This document shows positions 9,679-16,857 of a stretch of DNA of 64,000 bases, piece after piece (positions within the stretch are counted from its first letter, which is position 1; each line of letters opens with the position of its first letter). Below the pieces are notes generated by a model. The model was not told the DNA's origin, ran no database searches, and worked only from the letters and a program-made list of their open reading frames with translations. This stretch comes from Candidatus Planktophila lacus. Lineage in GTDB: Bacteria; Actinomycetota; Actinomycetes; Nanopelagicales; Nanopelagicaceae. The translations under genes and the position numbers were made by a program. The DNA lies in assembly GCF_002288325.1 (NCBI RefSeq), contig NZ_CP016780.1, positions 744,001 through 808,000 of the forward strand, given 5' to 3'.

Positions 9679-10443
9679 CTAGCCTACCGAATGAGAATGC
9701 GTCTGGGCGCGAATTTCCTCTAGGAATGATCGACATTGCCCATCAACGACGAGATCACGATTATCGATTGATGTAACGGCTAGACCAATCTTTAGACTTG
9801 AAATAACAATTGCAGAATCCACGCGTTCTATGTCGCGACGCGTCAAAGATTGGACAGTAACACCACATCTTTCGATGGTTATGGCGCGTTGCACTCCAGG
9901 TAAAACGCCTGCACTTAGCGGGGTCGTAACCCACTGCCCATCAATTAGGAAGAGAAAATTGGAGACCGCACCTTCGGTTATCTCACCCGATTCATTGACG
10001 CAGATGATCTCGTCAAAGCCGTCTCGCTGCGCTAAATGCAGCAAACCGGTTCGGTGGCTATATGGAAAGGTTTTAAATGCGATTGGGTCAACCAATCTGC
10101 TTTCATCTATGACCTTCAATTTTGCAGGTAGTAGAATTTCTTCATAACTTTGATGTACAGCGACAAACCAATCTTTTGAGAACAGTAATCTCAACCGGCC
10201 GAGCTGGTGAGGTTCTACAGTAAGCAGCGCTGCGATTGCATCTCTGATCTGATCCTCGCCAGGTAACTTAATTTCGAAATTTCTGGCAGCGGTTGCTGCT
10301 CGGCGCATATGGCGCGCTAATTCGAAAACTTCACCATTTTCAGTTCTGATGGTTTCGAAAACACCGTTCCCGACAGGCCAACCATCGGAGTCAAGATCGA
10401 TTACTTGAGAATCACAGATTTGATCGTTAAGCCAGATCTTCAT
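9679..10443 (-). CDS. Branched-chain-aminotransferase-fold enzyme, aminodeoxychorismate lyase (PabC)-like
   Basis: 254 aa, class IV PLP aminotransferase fold. [15 protein letters not shown] is the start of the PabC/IlvE N-domain; the PLP lysine is probably in the [12 protein letters not shown] or [11 protein letters not shown] segment (I favour the latter, matching the KT/SxNY motif); [12 protein letters not shown] is the conserved ExxxSNxF cofactor loop. PabC cleaves 4-amino-4-deoxychorismate to p-aminobenzoate and pyruvate for folate. It overlaps the pabB-like gene by 4 nt, which supports PabC over a D-amino-acid or branched-chain aminotransferase. Confidence 0.8.
   Translation of the reverse strand: MKIWLNDQICDSQVIDLDSDGWPVGNGVFETIRTENGEVFELARHMRRAATAARNFEIKLPGEDQIRDAIAALLTVEPHQLGRLRLLFSKDWFVAVHQSYEEILLPAKLKVIDESRLVDPIAFKTFPYSHRTGLLHLAQRDGFDEIICVNESGEITEGAVSNFLFLIDGQWVTTPLSAGVLPGVQRAITIERCGVTVQSLTRRDIERVDSAIVISSLKIGLAVTSIDNRDLVVDGQCRSFLEEIRAQTHSHSVG
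9681..9686 (-). promoter_or_regulatory. -10 element, leaderless start of thrS
   Basis: TAGGCT on the minus strand ends 6 nt before ATG 9674 and shares a base with the stop codon of the aminotransferase gene. Confidence 0.55.
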
Positions 10444-11441
10444 TTGATAGATCCTCCTGCAATCGAAATCAGATGTTGCGCCTTTAACTCAGTCTCTTCC
10501 CATTCCAAAATCGGATCGCTTCCGTAGGTAATTCCAGCGCCGGTTCCAAATTTAAGTAACCCATCGTTTTCTTGCCAGAAGATGCGAATAGCAACTGACA
10601 GCTCAGCGCGATCGCCTTCTACCCAACCCAGAACACCACAGTAAGGACCACGTTTAATCTCTTCATTTTCTGCAATTACAGATAGCGCCGAACTCTTTGG
10701 CGCTCCACTTATGGAACCGGCGGGAAGTAACGCCTCAAAAATTGCCGACCAAGAGATATCTTTCCGAAGTTCACCAACGACGTCGGAGACCAAGTGGCGA
10801 AGACCAGGATGTTCTTCGCTACGAAGAAGCTGTGAGACATCCACTGAACCAGGCTCACAGATACGCCCGAAATCATTGCGCATCAAATCAACGATCATCA
10901 CGTTTTCGGATTGATCCTTATTGCCAAATCCTTGTTTGCCCAAAGTTTGAGTGCCTTTTATTGGTGAAGTCTTCACCGAAGAACCATTACGTGACAGAAA
11001 GAGTTCGGGTGATGCCGATGCAATTTTAAACTGCGGAATAGAGAGATATGCGGCATGTGGTGCGGGGTTCTCGCTTAGTAATTTGCCAAAGAGCGAAGCG
11101 AGTTCTTCTCGATCTGATGCAACCTGCAACTGTCGACAAGCGTTGACTTGATACACCCAACCATCGGATATCGAGCTTCTAATATTTTCTACATACTTGC
11201 CGTACTGGACTTTGCTAAGAGATGAGATCCAATCGCCTTCCAAGGGCTTCCAATGCGAACCGCTAAATGGGAAATCTGCTTCAAAGTTAGATCTAAACCT
11301 TGCAAGAGTAACTTCCCCTTCAAAAGAGATCGCCACCGCCCAAAAGTTTCCATCATCGAGTCGCGAAAGATCGTTCGTTACTTCTACAAGAGATCTGGCA
11401 TACCTTCGACCCATCCAGAATGAGTCATCGCGCAGATCCAT
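10440..11441 (-). CDS. Aminodeoxychorismate synthase component I (PabB)-like chorismate-utilising enzyme
   Basis: 333 aa, comprising the chorismate-binding domain with a short N-terminal part. Motifs: VYQVNACRQL, SASPELFLS, SPIKGTQTLG, MIVDLMRNDFGRI, the GSISGAPK loop and GAGITYGSDP, all typical of TrpE/PabB catalytic domains. A longer open frame runs to 11555 but it would cross the tRNA-Gly gene; ATG 11441 has a -10 hexamer at exactly leaderless distance, so I place the start there. No PabA glutaminase is adjacent, so ammonia may come from a shared TrpG/PabA elsewhere. Transcribed together with the pabC-like gene (4-nt overlap). Confidence 0.85.
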   Translation of the reverse strand: MDLRDDSFWMGRRYARSLVEVTNDLSRLDDGNFWAVAISFEGEVTLARFRSNFEADFPFSGSHWKPLEGDWISSLSKVQYGKYVENIRSSISDGWVYQVNACRQLQVASDREELASLFGKLLSENPAPHAAYLSIPQFKIASASPELFLSRNGSSVKTSPIKGTQTLGKQGFGNKDQSENVMIVDLMRNDFGRICEPGSVDVSQLLRSEEHPGLRHLVSDVVGELRKDISWSAIFEALLPAGSISGAPKSSALSVIAENEEIKRGPYCGVLGWVEGDRAELSVAIRIFWQENDGLLKFGTGAGITYGSDPILEWEETELKAQHLISIAGGSIK

Positions 11442-11448
11442 AGCCCTA

Positions 11449-11454
11449 ACGCTA
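11449..11454 (-). promoter_or_regulatory. -10 element, leaderless start of the pabB-like gene
   Basis: TAGCGT on the minus strand, 7 nt before ATG 11441. It decides the start codon against the longer frame that would run through the tRNA-Gly gene. Confidence 0.6.
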
Positions 11455-11495
11455 CGGTGAAAGCGCTCACTTTGGCGGATAGCCCCTTGCTGCGC

Positions 11496-11501
11496 TAGAT
11501 T
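11496..11501 (+). promoter_or_regulatory. Candidate -10 element of tRNA-Gly
   Basis: TAGATT lies 16 nt before the mature tRNA-Gly 5' end, divergent from the pabB-like promoter. Position is reasonable for a short processed 5' leader; no -35 was verified. Confidence 0.35.
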
Positions 11502-11517
11502 TGCCCCCGCACGAAAT

Positions 11518-11590
11518 GCGGACGTAGCGCAGCTGGTAGCGCGGAACCTTGCCAAGGTTCAGGTCGCGGGTTCGAACCCCGTCGTCCGCT
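11518..11590 (+). tRNA. tRNA-Gly (anticodon GCC)
   Basis: 73 nt cloverleaf drawn by hand: acceptor GCGGACG/CGTCCGC (7 bp), D stem GCGC/GCGC, anticodon stem GAACC/GGTTC with loop TTGCCAA, T stem GCGGG/CCCGT with the TTCGAAC loop, discriminator T. CCA is not encoded (next bases CGG). First of three tRNAs (Gly, Cys, Val) clustered within 0.75 kb. Confidence 0.96.
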
Positions 11591-11598
11591 CGGATTAT

Positions 11599-11638
11599 CC
11601 GCCGCTTTGGAATTAATTTTTCAGGTGGCGGTTTTTCT
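11599..11638 (+). terminator. Probable intrinsic terminator after tRNA-Gly
   Basis: Stem CCGCCGC/GTGGCGG (one G-T pair) with a 19-nt loop followed by TTTTTCT. The following bases already form the candidate -10 of tRNA-Cys, so the two tRNAs are probably separate units. Confidence 0.5.
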
Positions 11639-11643
11639 ATAGT
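11638..11643 (+). promoter_or_regulatory. Candidate -10 element of tRNA-Cys
   Basis: TATAGT, 24 nt before the tRNA-Cys 5' end and directly after the T-run of the preceding terminator. The cupin gene downstream may be co-transcribed from here. Confidence 0.4.
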
Positions 11644-11667
11644 AGTAAGTTCCAAGAAATAAAGAAT

Positions 11668-11741
11668 GGTCGGATGGCCGAGAGGCGAGGCAAGGGACTG
11701 CAAATCCCTCTACACGGGTTCAAATCCCGTTCCGACCTCCA
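11668..11741 (+). tRNA. tRNA-Cys (anticodon GCA), CCA encoded
   Basis: Acceptor GGTCGGA/TCCGACC, anticodon stem GGGA/TCCC around a loop with GCA, T stem CGGGT-TCAAATC-CCG, discriminator T (the usual cysteine identity base) and an encoded CCA at 11739-11741. The other two tRNAs in the cluster lack an encoded CCA. The cupin ORF starts 28 nt downstream. Confidence 0.95.
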
Positions 11742-11769
11742 ATAAGACAAAGTTCTACTGGAGAAGAAG

Positions 11770-12114
11770 ATGAGCGAAGATCAATCACAACGTCCGTGGG
11801 GACGTTATGAAATCTTGGCTGAAAGCGCCGCTCATAAAGTAAAAACCATCTGGGTAAATCCAGGTAAACGTCTTTCATATCAACGCCATGAAAAGCGCGC
11901 AGAGCATTGGTTCATCGTTCAAGGTCAAGCGAAGATAACTCTCAATGGAGATATCTTCGAAATGTCCACCGGTGATTCACTAGATATTGAAATCGGTGAT
12001 CTTCACAGAATTGAAAATATTGGATCAGACGATGTCATCTTTATCGAAGTACAGACAGGTACTTACTTTGGCGAGGATGACATTGAGCGTATCGAAGACG
12101 ATTTCGGCCGCTAA
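11770..12114 (+). CDS. Cupin protein, mannose-6-phosphate isomerase type II / mannose-1-P guanylyltransferase C-terminal-like
   Basis: 114 aa single-domain cupin. RPWGRYEIL, ISYQRHEKRAEHWFIVQG-like spacing (here LSYQRHEKRAEHW), GDSLDIEIGDLHRIEN and IFIEVQTGTYFGEDDIERIEDDFGR match the C-terminal isomerase domain of bifunctional ManC/type II PMI proteins. Metal-binding residues would be H, H and E in QRHEKRAEHW plus the later H in DLHRI. It could isomerise fructose-6-P/mannose-6-P and feed GDP-mannose for PIM synthesis, but a free-standing cupin might have another sugar substrate. A GGAGAAG Shine-Dalgarno precedes the ATG. Confidence 0.85.
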   Translation: MSEDQSQRPWGRYEILAESAAHKVKTIWVNPGKRLSYQRHEKRAEHWFIVQGQAKITLNGDIFEMSTGDSLDIEIGDLHRIENIGSDDVIFIEVQTGTYFGEDDIERIEDDFGR

Positions 12115-12125
12115 ATAGCCTCGGC

Positions 12126-12131
12126 TATACT
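12126..12131 (+). promoter_or_regulatory. Candidate -10 element of tRNA-Val
   Basis: TATACT, 38 nt before tRNA-Val, inside a small palindrome (ATAGCC/GGCTAT) just after the cupin stop codon. The spacing is longer than for the other tRNAs, so this is tentative. Confidence 0.3.
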
Positions 12132-12169
12132 TTCCAGCACAACTTAATAGATACCGAAATTTTAGACCC

Positions 12170-12241
12170 GGACGATTGGCTCAGCGGTAGAGCACCACAT
12201 TGACATTGTGGGGGTCACTGGTTCGATCCCAGTATCGTCCA
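12170..12241 (+). tRNA. tRNA-Val (anticodon GAC)
   Basis: 72 nt: acceptor GGACGAT/ATCGTCC, anticodon stem CCACA/TGTGG with loop TTGACAT, T stem ACTGG/CCAGT with TTCGATC loop, discriminator A. CCA not encoded. Completes the Gly-Cys-Val trio common in actinobacteria; here the cupin gene separates it from tRNA-Cys. Confidence 0.96.
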
Positions 12242-12285
12242 CGCAAAGCAGTGAAGTTGTGTATTTGATTGAAGGAGTGGCTTAA

Positions 12286-12459
12286 ATGGAGAAGGAGCCT
12301 CGTACGGGATTTATGGGTGAATGGGATCGCCTATCTTCGAATATGAAGATCGTCGCGGTAATTCTTCTAATCATCCCTATCTTTTTATACCCACCATCGG
12401 TATTTCTCTACATGGGCTATGCCGTGTATCTGAATGTGCGGGATAAGCGAAAGAAGTAA
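12286..12459 (+). CDS. Small single-span membrane protein, 57 aa, unknown
   Basis: ATG 12286 with a GAAGGAG Shine-Dalgarno about ten bases upstream; stop at 12457-12459. The peptide begins MEKEPRTGFMGEWDRLS, has one hydrophobic helix (IVAVILLIIPIFLYPPSVF region, residues ~23-41) and ends in the very basic VRDKRKK, which suggests an N-out or hairpin-like insertion with the C-terminus in the cytoplasm. The next gene starts 2 nt after its stop, so the two are a transcription unit. I do not recognise the family. Confidence 0.7.
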   Translation: MEKEPRTGFMGEWDRLSSNMKIVAVILLIIPIFLYPPSVFLYMGYAVYLNVRDKRKK

Positions 12460-12461
12460 GA

Positions 12462-13010
12462 GTGGCTCCAAAAGACCCATCGCGAGAAGCGCATTTTCCA
12501 TCGATCGAGAAGAAGTATGGCGAACCGATGAGGTACTGGTTTGCGGTTATGAAGAAGTTAGACGGTAAAAAATACCCAGAGCAGATAGCGCACCTGCGCG
12601 AGAACTATGGTTTCTCTCAAGTACATGCAAATGCACTCGTAATGTTCTCAAGAGGATCCGTATCATCTAGAAGGCACGAAACACCTGCTGATTATTTCAA
12701 AACTATCAAGCCTGATCAGGCTAAGACGATGAAGAAGATATTTAAGGCTATTCAAAGCAAGTTTCCCCAGCTAGAACTGGTGATGGCCTGGAACCAACCG
12801 ATGCTTAAGAATGGTGATGAGTATATTTTCGGCGCATCTGCTGCAACCAACCACATCAATATCGCGCCTTGGAACCAAGAAGTTCTTAAGGAGTTCACGC
12901 CGTACTTCGCTGAGTATCGAATCACTAAGAAAACCATCGCGCTACCTAACGATTGGCCTGTAGACGAGAAAGTTCTGCAGAAGATGATCAAGGCGAGCAT
13001 TAAGAAATAA
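12462..13010 (+). CDS. DUF4287 plus DUF1801-like protein
   Basis: 182 aa, GTG start 2 nt after the stop of the small membrane protein. The first ~65 residues (MRYWFAVMKKLDGKKYPEQIAHLRENYGFSQVHANALVMF, residues 22-61) resemble DUF4287; residues ~75-180 (ADYFKTIKPDQAKTMKKIF, LVMAWNQPMLKNGDEYIFGAS, NHINIAPWNQEVL) resemble DUF1801/YdhG-like proteins, which fold like frataxin-type domains and have no firmly assigned activity. Combination of both domains in one chain is common in environmental actinobacteria. Function unknown. Confidence 0.8.
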   Translation: MAPKDPSREAHFPSIEKKYGEPMRYWFAVMKKLDGKKYPEQIAHLRENYGFSQVHANALVMFSRGSVSSRRHETPADYFKTIKPDQAKTMKKIFKAIQSKFPQLELVMAWNQPMLKNGDEYIFGASAATNHINIAPWNQEVLKEFTPYFAEYRITKKTIALPNDWPVDEKVLQKMIKASIKK

Positions 13011-13047
13011 CTTCTATTTATGCCACTTCGCGTGAGAGGATCTGCGC

Positions 13048-14064
13048 ATGACTAGAGCCAAACTTGAATCCTTTGCGAAAGAAAAACTCACCTTCGGAGC
13101 CTCTCCCCTGCAACGCCTTGATCGGTTAACCGAACACCTCGGCGGCAAAGTAGAAATCTGGGCAAAGCGCGAAGATGTGAATTCAGGTCTGGCTTATGGC
13201 GGAAATAAGACGCGCAAGCTCGAGTACTTGGCGGCCGAAGCACTGGCAACAGGTTGCGACACTCTCGTTTCAATAGGTGGAATTCAGTCCAACCACACTC
13301 GCCAAGTAGCCGCGGTTGCCGCTCACCTGGGATTGAAATGTGTTCTAGTTCAAGAGCATTGGGTTGATTGGGAAGAAGTTAACTACGAGAAGACTGGCAA
13401 TATTTTATTGAGCCGCATTATGGGCGCAGAAGTTCGTTTAGATCCAGCAGGCTTCGATATCGGCTTCAGAAAATCTTGGGAAGAAGCGATCGCAGATGTA
13501 ATTGCGCGAGGCGGAAAGCCCTACGCAATTCCAGCCGGCGCTTCTGATCACCCGCTTGGCGGACATGGTTTTGCAGGTTGGGCTTTTGAAGTTGAAGATC
13601 AAGAAAAAGACCTCGGATTCAAATTCGACAATGTAATTGTTTGCTCAGTTACCGGATCAACTCAAGGCGGAATGATCGCTGGTTTTGCTCACTCTAATCG
13701 CGCCGAAAGCGTTATTGGTATTGATGCATCAGCAACAGTTGAGAAAACTTGGGATCAGATCAAACGTATTGCATCTCGCACAGCAGCGGCGATTGATTTA
13801 GGGCGCGAACTAAAGGACTCAGAGATCGTTCTACTAGATCGTTGGCATGATGGAATCTATGGAGTTGCTGGCCCACGCACAATCGAAGCGATTCGTTTAG
13901 CCGGAAGCCTGGAAGGCATGATTACCGATCCGGTCTATGAAGGTAAATCGATGGCGGCGATGATTGATTTGGTCCGCGAAGGTTTCTTCAAGGAAGGTTC
14001 ACGAGTTCTCTATGCGCACCTAGGTGGGCAGCCAGCGATTAATGGATATACCGGAGCCTTTTAA
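13048..14064 (+). CDS. acdS: 1-aminocyclopropane-1-carboxylate deaminase (or close D-cysteine desulfhydrase relative)
   Basis: 338 aa, fold II PLP enzyme that would convert the plant hormone precursor ACC to 2-oxobutyrate and ammonia. [11 protein letters not shown] holds the PLP lysine (K54); [21 protein letters not shown] carries the nucleophilic serine. The residues said to separate true ACC deaminases from D-cysteine desulfhydrases are the deaminase type: Glu in [10 protein letters not shown] and Leu in YAHLGG. Similarity to the Pseudomonas enzyme as I remember it is continuous over the whole chain. A GAGAGG Shine-Dalgarno is upstream. It lies among accessory genes near the tRNA cluster and may be acquired. 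Confidence 0.87.
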   Translation: MTRAKLESFAKEKLTFGASPLQRLDRLTEHLGGKVEIWAKREDVNSGLAYGGNKTRKLEYLAAEALATGCDTLVSIGGIQSNHTRQVAAVAAHLGLKCVLVQEHWVDWEEVNYEKTGNILLSRIMGAEVRLDPAGFDIGFRKSWEEAIADVIARGGKPYAIPAGASDHPLGGHGFAGWAFEVEDQEKDLGFKFDNVIVCSVTGSTQGGMIAGFAHSNRAESVIGIDASATVEKTWDQIKRIASRTAAAIDLGRELKDSEIVLLDRWHDGIYGVAGPRTIEAIRLAGSLEGMITDPVYEGKSMAAMIDLVREGFFKEGSRVLYAHLGGQPAINGYTGAF

Positions 14065-14065
14065 A

Positions 14066-15403
14066 TTATTTAGTAAATGTAGGCTTCAAGATTCCGAGAT
14101 CGAGAACTCTTTCAATTAACGCCATTGCTTGCACAAGTAGATCTTCTTGATTGGCTCTGGCAACAACGCCAACTGCCACCGGCAGCCCGTCAACTAAGCC
14201 CATGGGAAGTGCTCCGATTGGAGTGCCTGCAATCGCTGGCGCCATTGAGATCCACGATGCAGAACCGTAATCATCTCCCCCACCTAGATTGCTCTTCCAT
14301 GCAGGTGCATAAGTTTGGCCGATCAAAATATCGAACTTTTCAAATGCTGGCGTTAAAACTTTATTAACCGCCCAATCCAAATTTTCGCTTCGCAACTTCT
14401 GGTAATCGCTATTTCGGCCACCTAGTTTCAGTGCCATGTCAAAGTATTCCTGACCGAAGTGCTGCAGCTCGGCACCCTTATTTGCGAGATTGAAATCAAC
14501 AACATCTTGCAAAGTCTTTACGCGCGCGTCCTGACGCGTTGCTAGATATCTCGCTAAATCTTCATTTAGTTCGTGCATCAAAACCTTGAACTCTGACTCG
14601 CCCTCTTGATCACTTGGGGGTGGTAGTGAGATTTCGACAATCTTTACTTGTTTGCTTAGTTTGCTCACGAGTTCTTGGAAGAGTTGATTGGTGCCAGGGT
14701 TCTCCGTTACCCATTCTTTAACAACTCCGATACGAATCTCAGAACTACCGCTGGCTGCCGATTGATATCCGGCTTTGCCCGTTAGAACTTCTAACAAGAG
14801 CGCCGCCTGTGCGACGCTCTGCGCCATTGGCCCTGGTGTGTCTTGGCTGGCGCTAATCGGAATCATTGCATCGCGTGGAATTGAACCAACGGTTGGCTTA
14901 ATGCCGACGCAACCATTTAAGGATGCCGGACAAACAATTGAGCCATCGGTTTCGCTACCAACAGCCATCGAAACAATTCCGGCACCTACTGCAGCGCCCG
15001 AACCAGAAGATGAACCGCCTGCACTGTGCGCGTGTTTCCAAGGATTTGCGGTTAGTCCACCAACTGCAGACCAACCACTCGTTGATTTTCCAGAACGAAT
15101 ATTTGCCCACTCAGAAAGATTTGTTGAACCGATAATGGTTGCACCAGCAGCACGCAAACGCTTGGCAATCGTTGAATCACGAACTACCGGAGTATCTGCA
15201 AGAGCCAGCGAACCTGCAGTTGCAGGTAGCCCTAACGCCTCAATATTGTCCTTAATCAGAATAGGCACACCAGCCAAAGGGCCGTCAATTTCATTAAAAG
15301 TTAGATCCTCGTTGACCGCCAAGACGGAGTTGAGTTGATAACCAGAAGCGTCAATCTCAGCAATTTTGCTTAAAGATCTCTCGTAACTATCTTTACTCGC
15401 CAT
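14066..15403 (-). CDS. Amidase-signature family hydrolase
   Basis: 445 aa. The Ser-cisSer-Lys triad is visible: Lys in GVPILIKDNIEA, the glycine/serine-rich signature HSAGGSSSGSGAAVGAG, and the nucleophile region SETDGSIVCPASLNG. LTANPWKHAHSAGGSS and GALPMGLVDGLPVAVGV are typical of stand-alone amidases. It lacks GatB/GatC neighbours, so it is more likely a catabolic amidase than GatA. The convergent acdS ends one base before its stop; an amidase next to a deaminase suggests salvage of nitrogen from small amides, but the substrate is unknown. Confidence 0.88.
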   Translation of the reverse strand: MASKDSYERSLSKIAEIDASGYQLNSVLAVNEDLTFNEIDGPLAGVPILIKDNIEALGLPATAGSLALADTPVVRDSTIAKRLRAAGATIIGSTNLSEWANIRSGKSTSGWSAVGGLTANPWKHAHSAGGSSSGSGAAVGAGIVSMAVGSETDGSIVCPASLNGCVGIKPTVGSIPRDAMIPISASQDTPGPMAQSVAQAALLLEVLTGKAGYQSAASGSSEIRIGVVKEWVTENPGTNQLFQELVSKLSKQVKIVEISLPPPSDQEGESEFKVLMHELNEDLARYLATRQDARVKTLQDVVDFNLANKGAELQHFGQEYFDMALKLGGRNSDYQKLRSENLDWAVNKVLTPAFEKFDILIGQTYAPAWKSNLGGGDDYGSASWISMAPAIAGTPIGALPMGLVDGLPVAVGVVARANQEDLLVQAMALIERVLDLGILKPTFTK

Positions 15404-15409
15404 CTAATA

Positions 15410-16183
15410 TCAATTCGCGGCGTGAGTTTCGATGAAAATTCTGGAGTTTTCGTAGATGATCTCGGCATCGTAATCAATGGTCGCAACGTGATAACTATTG
15501 GTTAGCTCAATCCTCTGCTTAATTTTGGAACCTACACCCTTCATGATTATTTCGGTATTTGAAACTGGCAAGGTGTGATCGTCAACGCTATGGAATAGCT
15601 GCATTGGCGCGGTGACCTTCGGCAATAGCGGTCTTGTCACCCGAAGCATCTTCAATAACTCATAAACGCCAACAGTCGGGTTGGCGTCGTAGCCCCACTC
15701 GGTTACGCCAGGGCGCTTAATATCATCACCAACCGATTTAAGTAATTTCTTCACTCTGGAAACTGCAAATGCCATCTCAGGGCTAACAAATCGAAGATGG
15801 GACATTGGATTAACCAAAACAATTCCGCTGAGCTTTTGAGAATGTCGGGAAGCAACATTTAAGGTAACTGCCCCGCCCATTGATAGCCCACAAATAAAAA
15901 TCTTGGAGCAGGTTTTCTGCAATTCCGATAATTCAGCTTCTACTTTGGCTGGCCACTGTTCCCACTTAACTGCATTCAAATCTTCTGGTTTGGTTCCGTG
16001 GCCTGGCAATAGCGGAACTCTGACGGTAAAACCTTTCTGATTTAAATACTCTGCCCAAGGTCGCATTGATGAAGGCGATCCAGTAAATCCGTGCACCAGA
16101 AGAACGCCAATATCTTTATTCTTTCCGTTGCCAACTGCCGACCAATCGTTAAGCAAACCGGCGGGCGCTCCAATAACTGCCAT
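15410..16183 (-). CDS. Alpha/beta hydrolase, carboxylesterase/monoacylglycerol-lipase type
   Basis: 257 aa from ATG 16183. HGFTGSPSSMRPWAEYL is the oxyanion-hole loop, CGLSMGGAVTLN the nucleophile elbow, and the acid/His pair is in LFHSVDDHTLP and NSYHVATIDYD near the end. This resembles Est30/MhpC-like carboxylesterases. An in-frame GTG at 16207 exists, but a -10 hexamer positioned 6 nt before ATG 16183 indicates a leaderless transcript starting there. It ends 6 nt before the amidase start and the two probably share a transcript. Confidence 0.85.
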   Translation of the reverse strand: MAVIGAPAGLLNDWSAVGNGKNKDIGVLLVHGFTGSPSSMRPWAEYLNQKGFTVRVPLLPGHGTKPEDLNAVKWEQWPAKVEAELSELQKTCSKIFICGLSMGGAVTLNVASRHSQKLSGIVLVNPMSHLRFVSPEMAFAVSRVKKLLKSVGDDIKRPGVTEWGYDANPTVGVYELLKMLRVTRPLLPKVTAPMQLFHSVDDHTLPVSNTEIIMKGVGSKIKQRIELTNSYHVATIDYDAEIIYENSRIFIETHAAN

Positions 16184-16189
16184 TTCTAA

Positions 16190-16195
16190 AGCGTA
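16190..16195 (-). promoter_or_regulatory. -10 element, leaderless start of the alpha/beta hydrolase
   Basis: TACGCT on the minus strand, 6 nt before ATG 16183; it lies inside the longer open frame and therefore argues against the upstream GTG. Confidence 0.5.
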
Positions 16196-16223
16196 GCGAG
16201 AACTCACTGTCAGGGCTATGGAT

Positions 16224-16229
16224 TAGCCT
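16224..16229 (+). promoter_or_regulatory. -10 element, leaderless start of the DnaQ-like exonuclease
   Basis: TAGCCT, 7 nt before ATG 16237, back to back with the promoter of the divergent hydrolase. Confidence 0.55.
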
Positions 16230-16236
16230 TACATTC

Positions 16237-16857
16237 ATGTCGGCACATGCACTCTCTCTTGCAGAAACCACATTTGTAGTTCTCGACCTCGAAACCTCAG
16301 GTGCGGCCCCGTCTACCGGCGCTGCTATTACCGAGATCGGCGCACTAAAAGTTCGAGGCGGCGAGATCATTGGTGAGTTCCAAAGCTTTGTTAATCCGGG
16401 CCACTCGCTTCCCGATTTCATCACGGCGCTTACTGGCATAACCGATTCAATGCTCTTTGATGCCCCAACAATTTCCGAGATTCTTCCTACTTTCTTTGAG
16501 TTTCTCGGCTCTCATCACGAAACGGTTCTTGTCGCCCATAATGCTCCATTCGATATTGGCTTTCTAAAAGCGGCAGCGATTGAAACGGAAAGTGCGTGGC
16601 CTGAATTTATTGTTGTAGATACGGTGAGAATCGCCAGGTCTGCCTTAGGACGGGATGAGGTGCAAGATTGCAAATTATCAACCTTGGCCGAATTTTTCGG
16701 GGCATCGATCGAACCTAACCATCGCGCCTTAGATGATGCCCGGGCTACCGTTGATGTCATGCACGGAATCTTTGAACGCCTCGGAACCTTTGGAGTATCA
16801 ACGCTCGGAGAGCTAACAACCTTCAAACGTAAACGTGAACGTAAAGCCCTAGATTAA
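16237..16857 (+). CDS. DnaQ-like 3'-5' exonuclease (DEDDh family)
   Basis: 206 aa. Exo I: FVVLDLETSGAAPSTGAAITEIGALKV; Exo II: VLVAHNAPFDIGFL; Exo III: NHRALDDARATVDV with the histidine that defines the DEDDh subgroup. Fits the epsilon-like proofreading/repair exonucleases found next to trpD in actinobacteria (Rv2191-like, though without the GIY-YIG half of that protein). It acts on DNA or RNA 3' ends in the cytosol; whether it joins DNA polymerase III is unknown. The last 4 nt overlap the end of trpD on the other strand. Confidence 0.88.
   Translation: MSAHALSLAETTFVVLDLETSGAAPSTGAAITEIGALKVRGGEIIGEFQSFVNPGHSLPDFITALTGITDSMLFDAPTISEILPTFFEFLGSHHETVLVAHNAPFDIGFLKAAAIETESAWPEFIVVDTVRIARSALGRDEVQDCKLSTLAEFFGASIEPNHRALDDARATVDVMHGIFERLGTFGVSTLGELTTFKRKRERKALD

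Noticed and set aside
11442-11555. N-terminal extension of the pabB-like gene
   Set aside because: It would be read through the tRNA-Gly gene on the other strand, has no family similarity, and a leaderless -10 sits just before ATG 11441.
11467-11703. Minus-strand 78-codon open frame over the tRNA-Gly/Cys region
   Set aside because: It is the antisense of two tRNA genes and an intrinsic terminator, with no plausible protein features.
12115-12128. Terminator after the cupin gene
   Set aside because: The palindrome ATAGCC/GGCTAT has almost no loop and no T-run; it more likely just contains the candidate tRNA-Val -10.
12170-14064. Integrated element at tRNA-Val
   Set aside because: I found no integrase and no second copy of the tRNA-Val 3' end within the segment; accessory character rests only on gene content.
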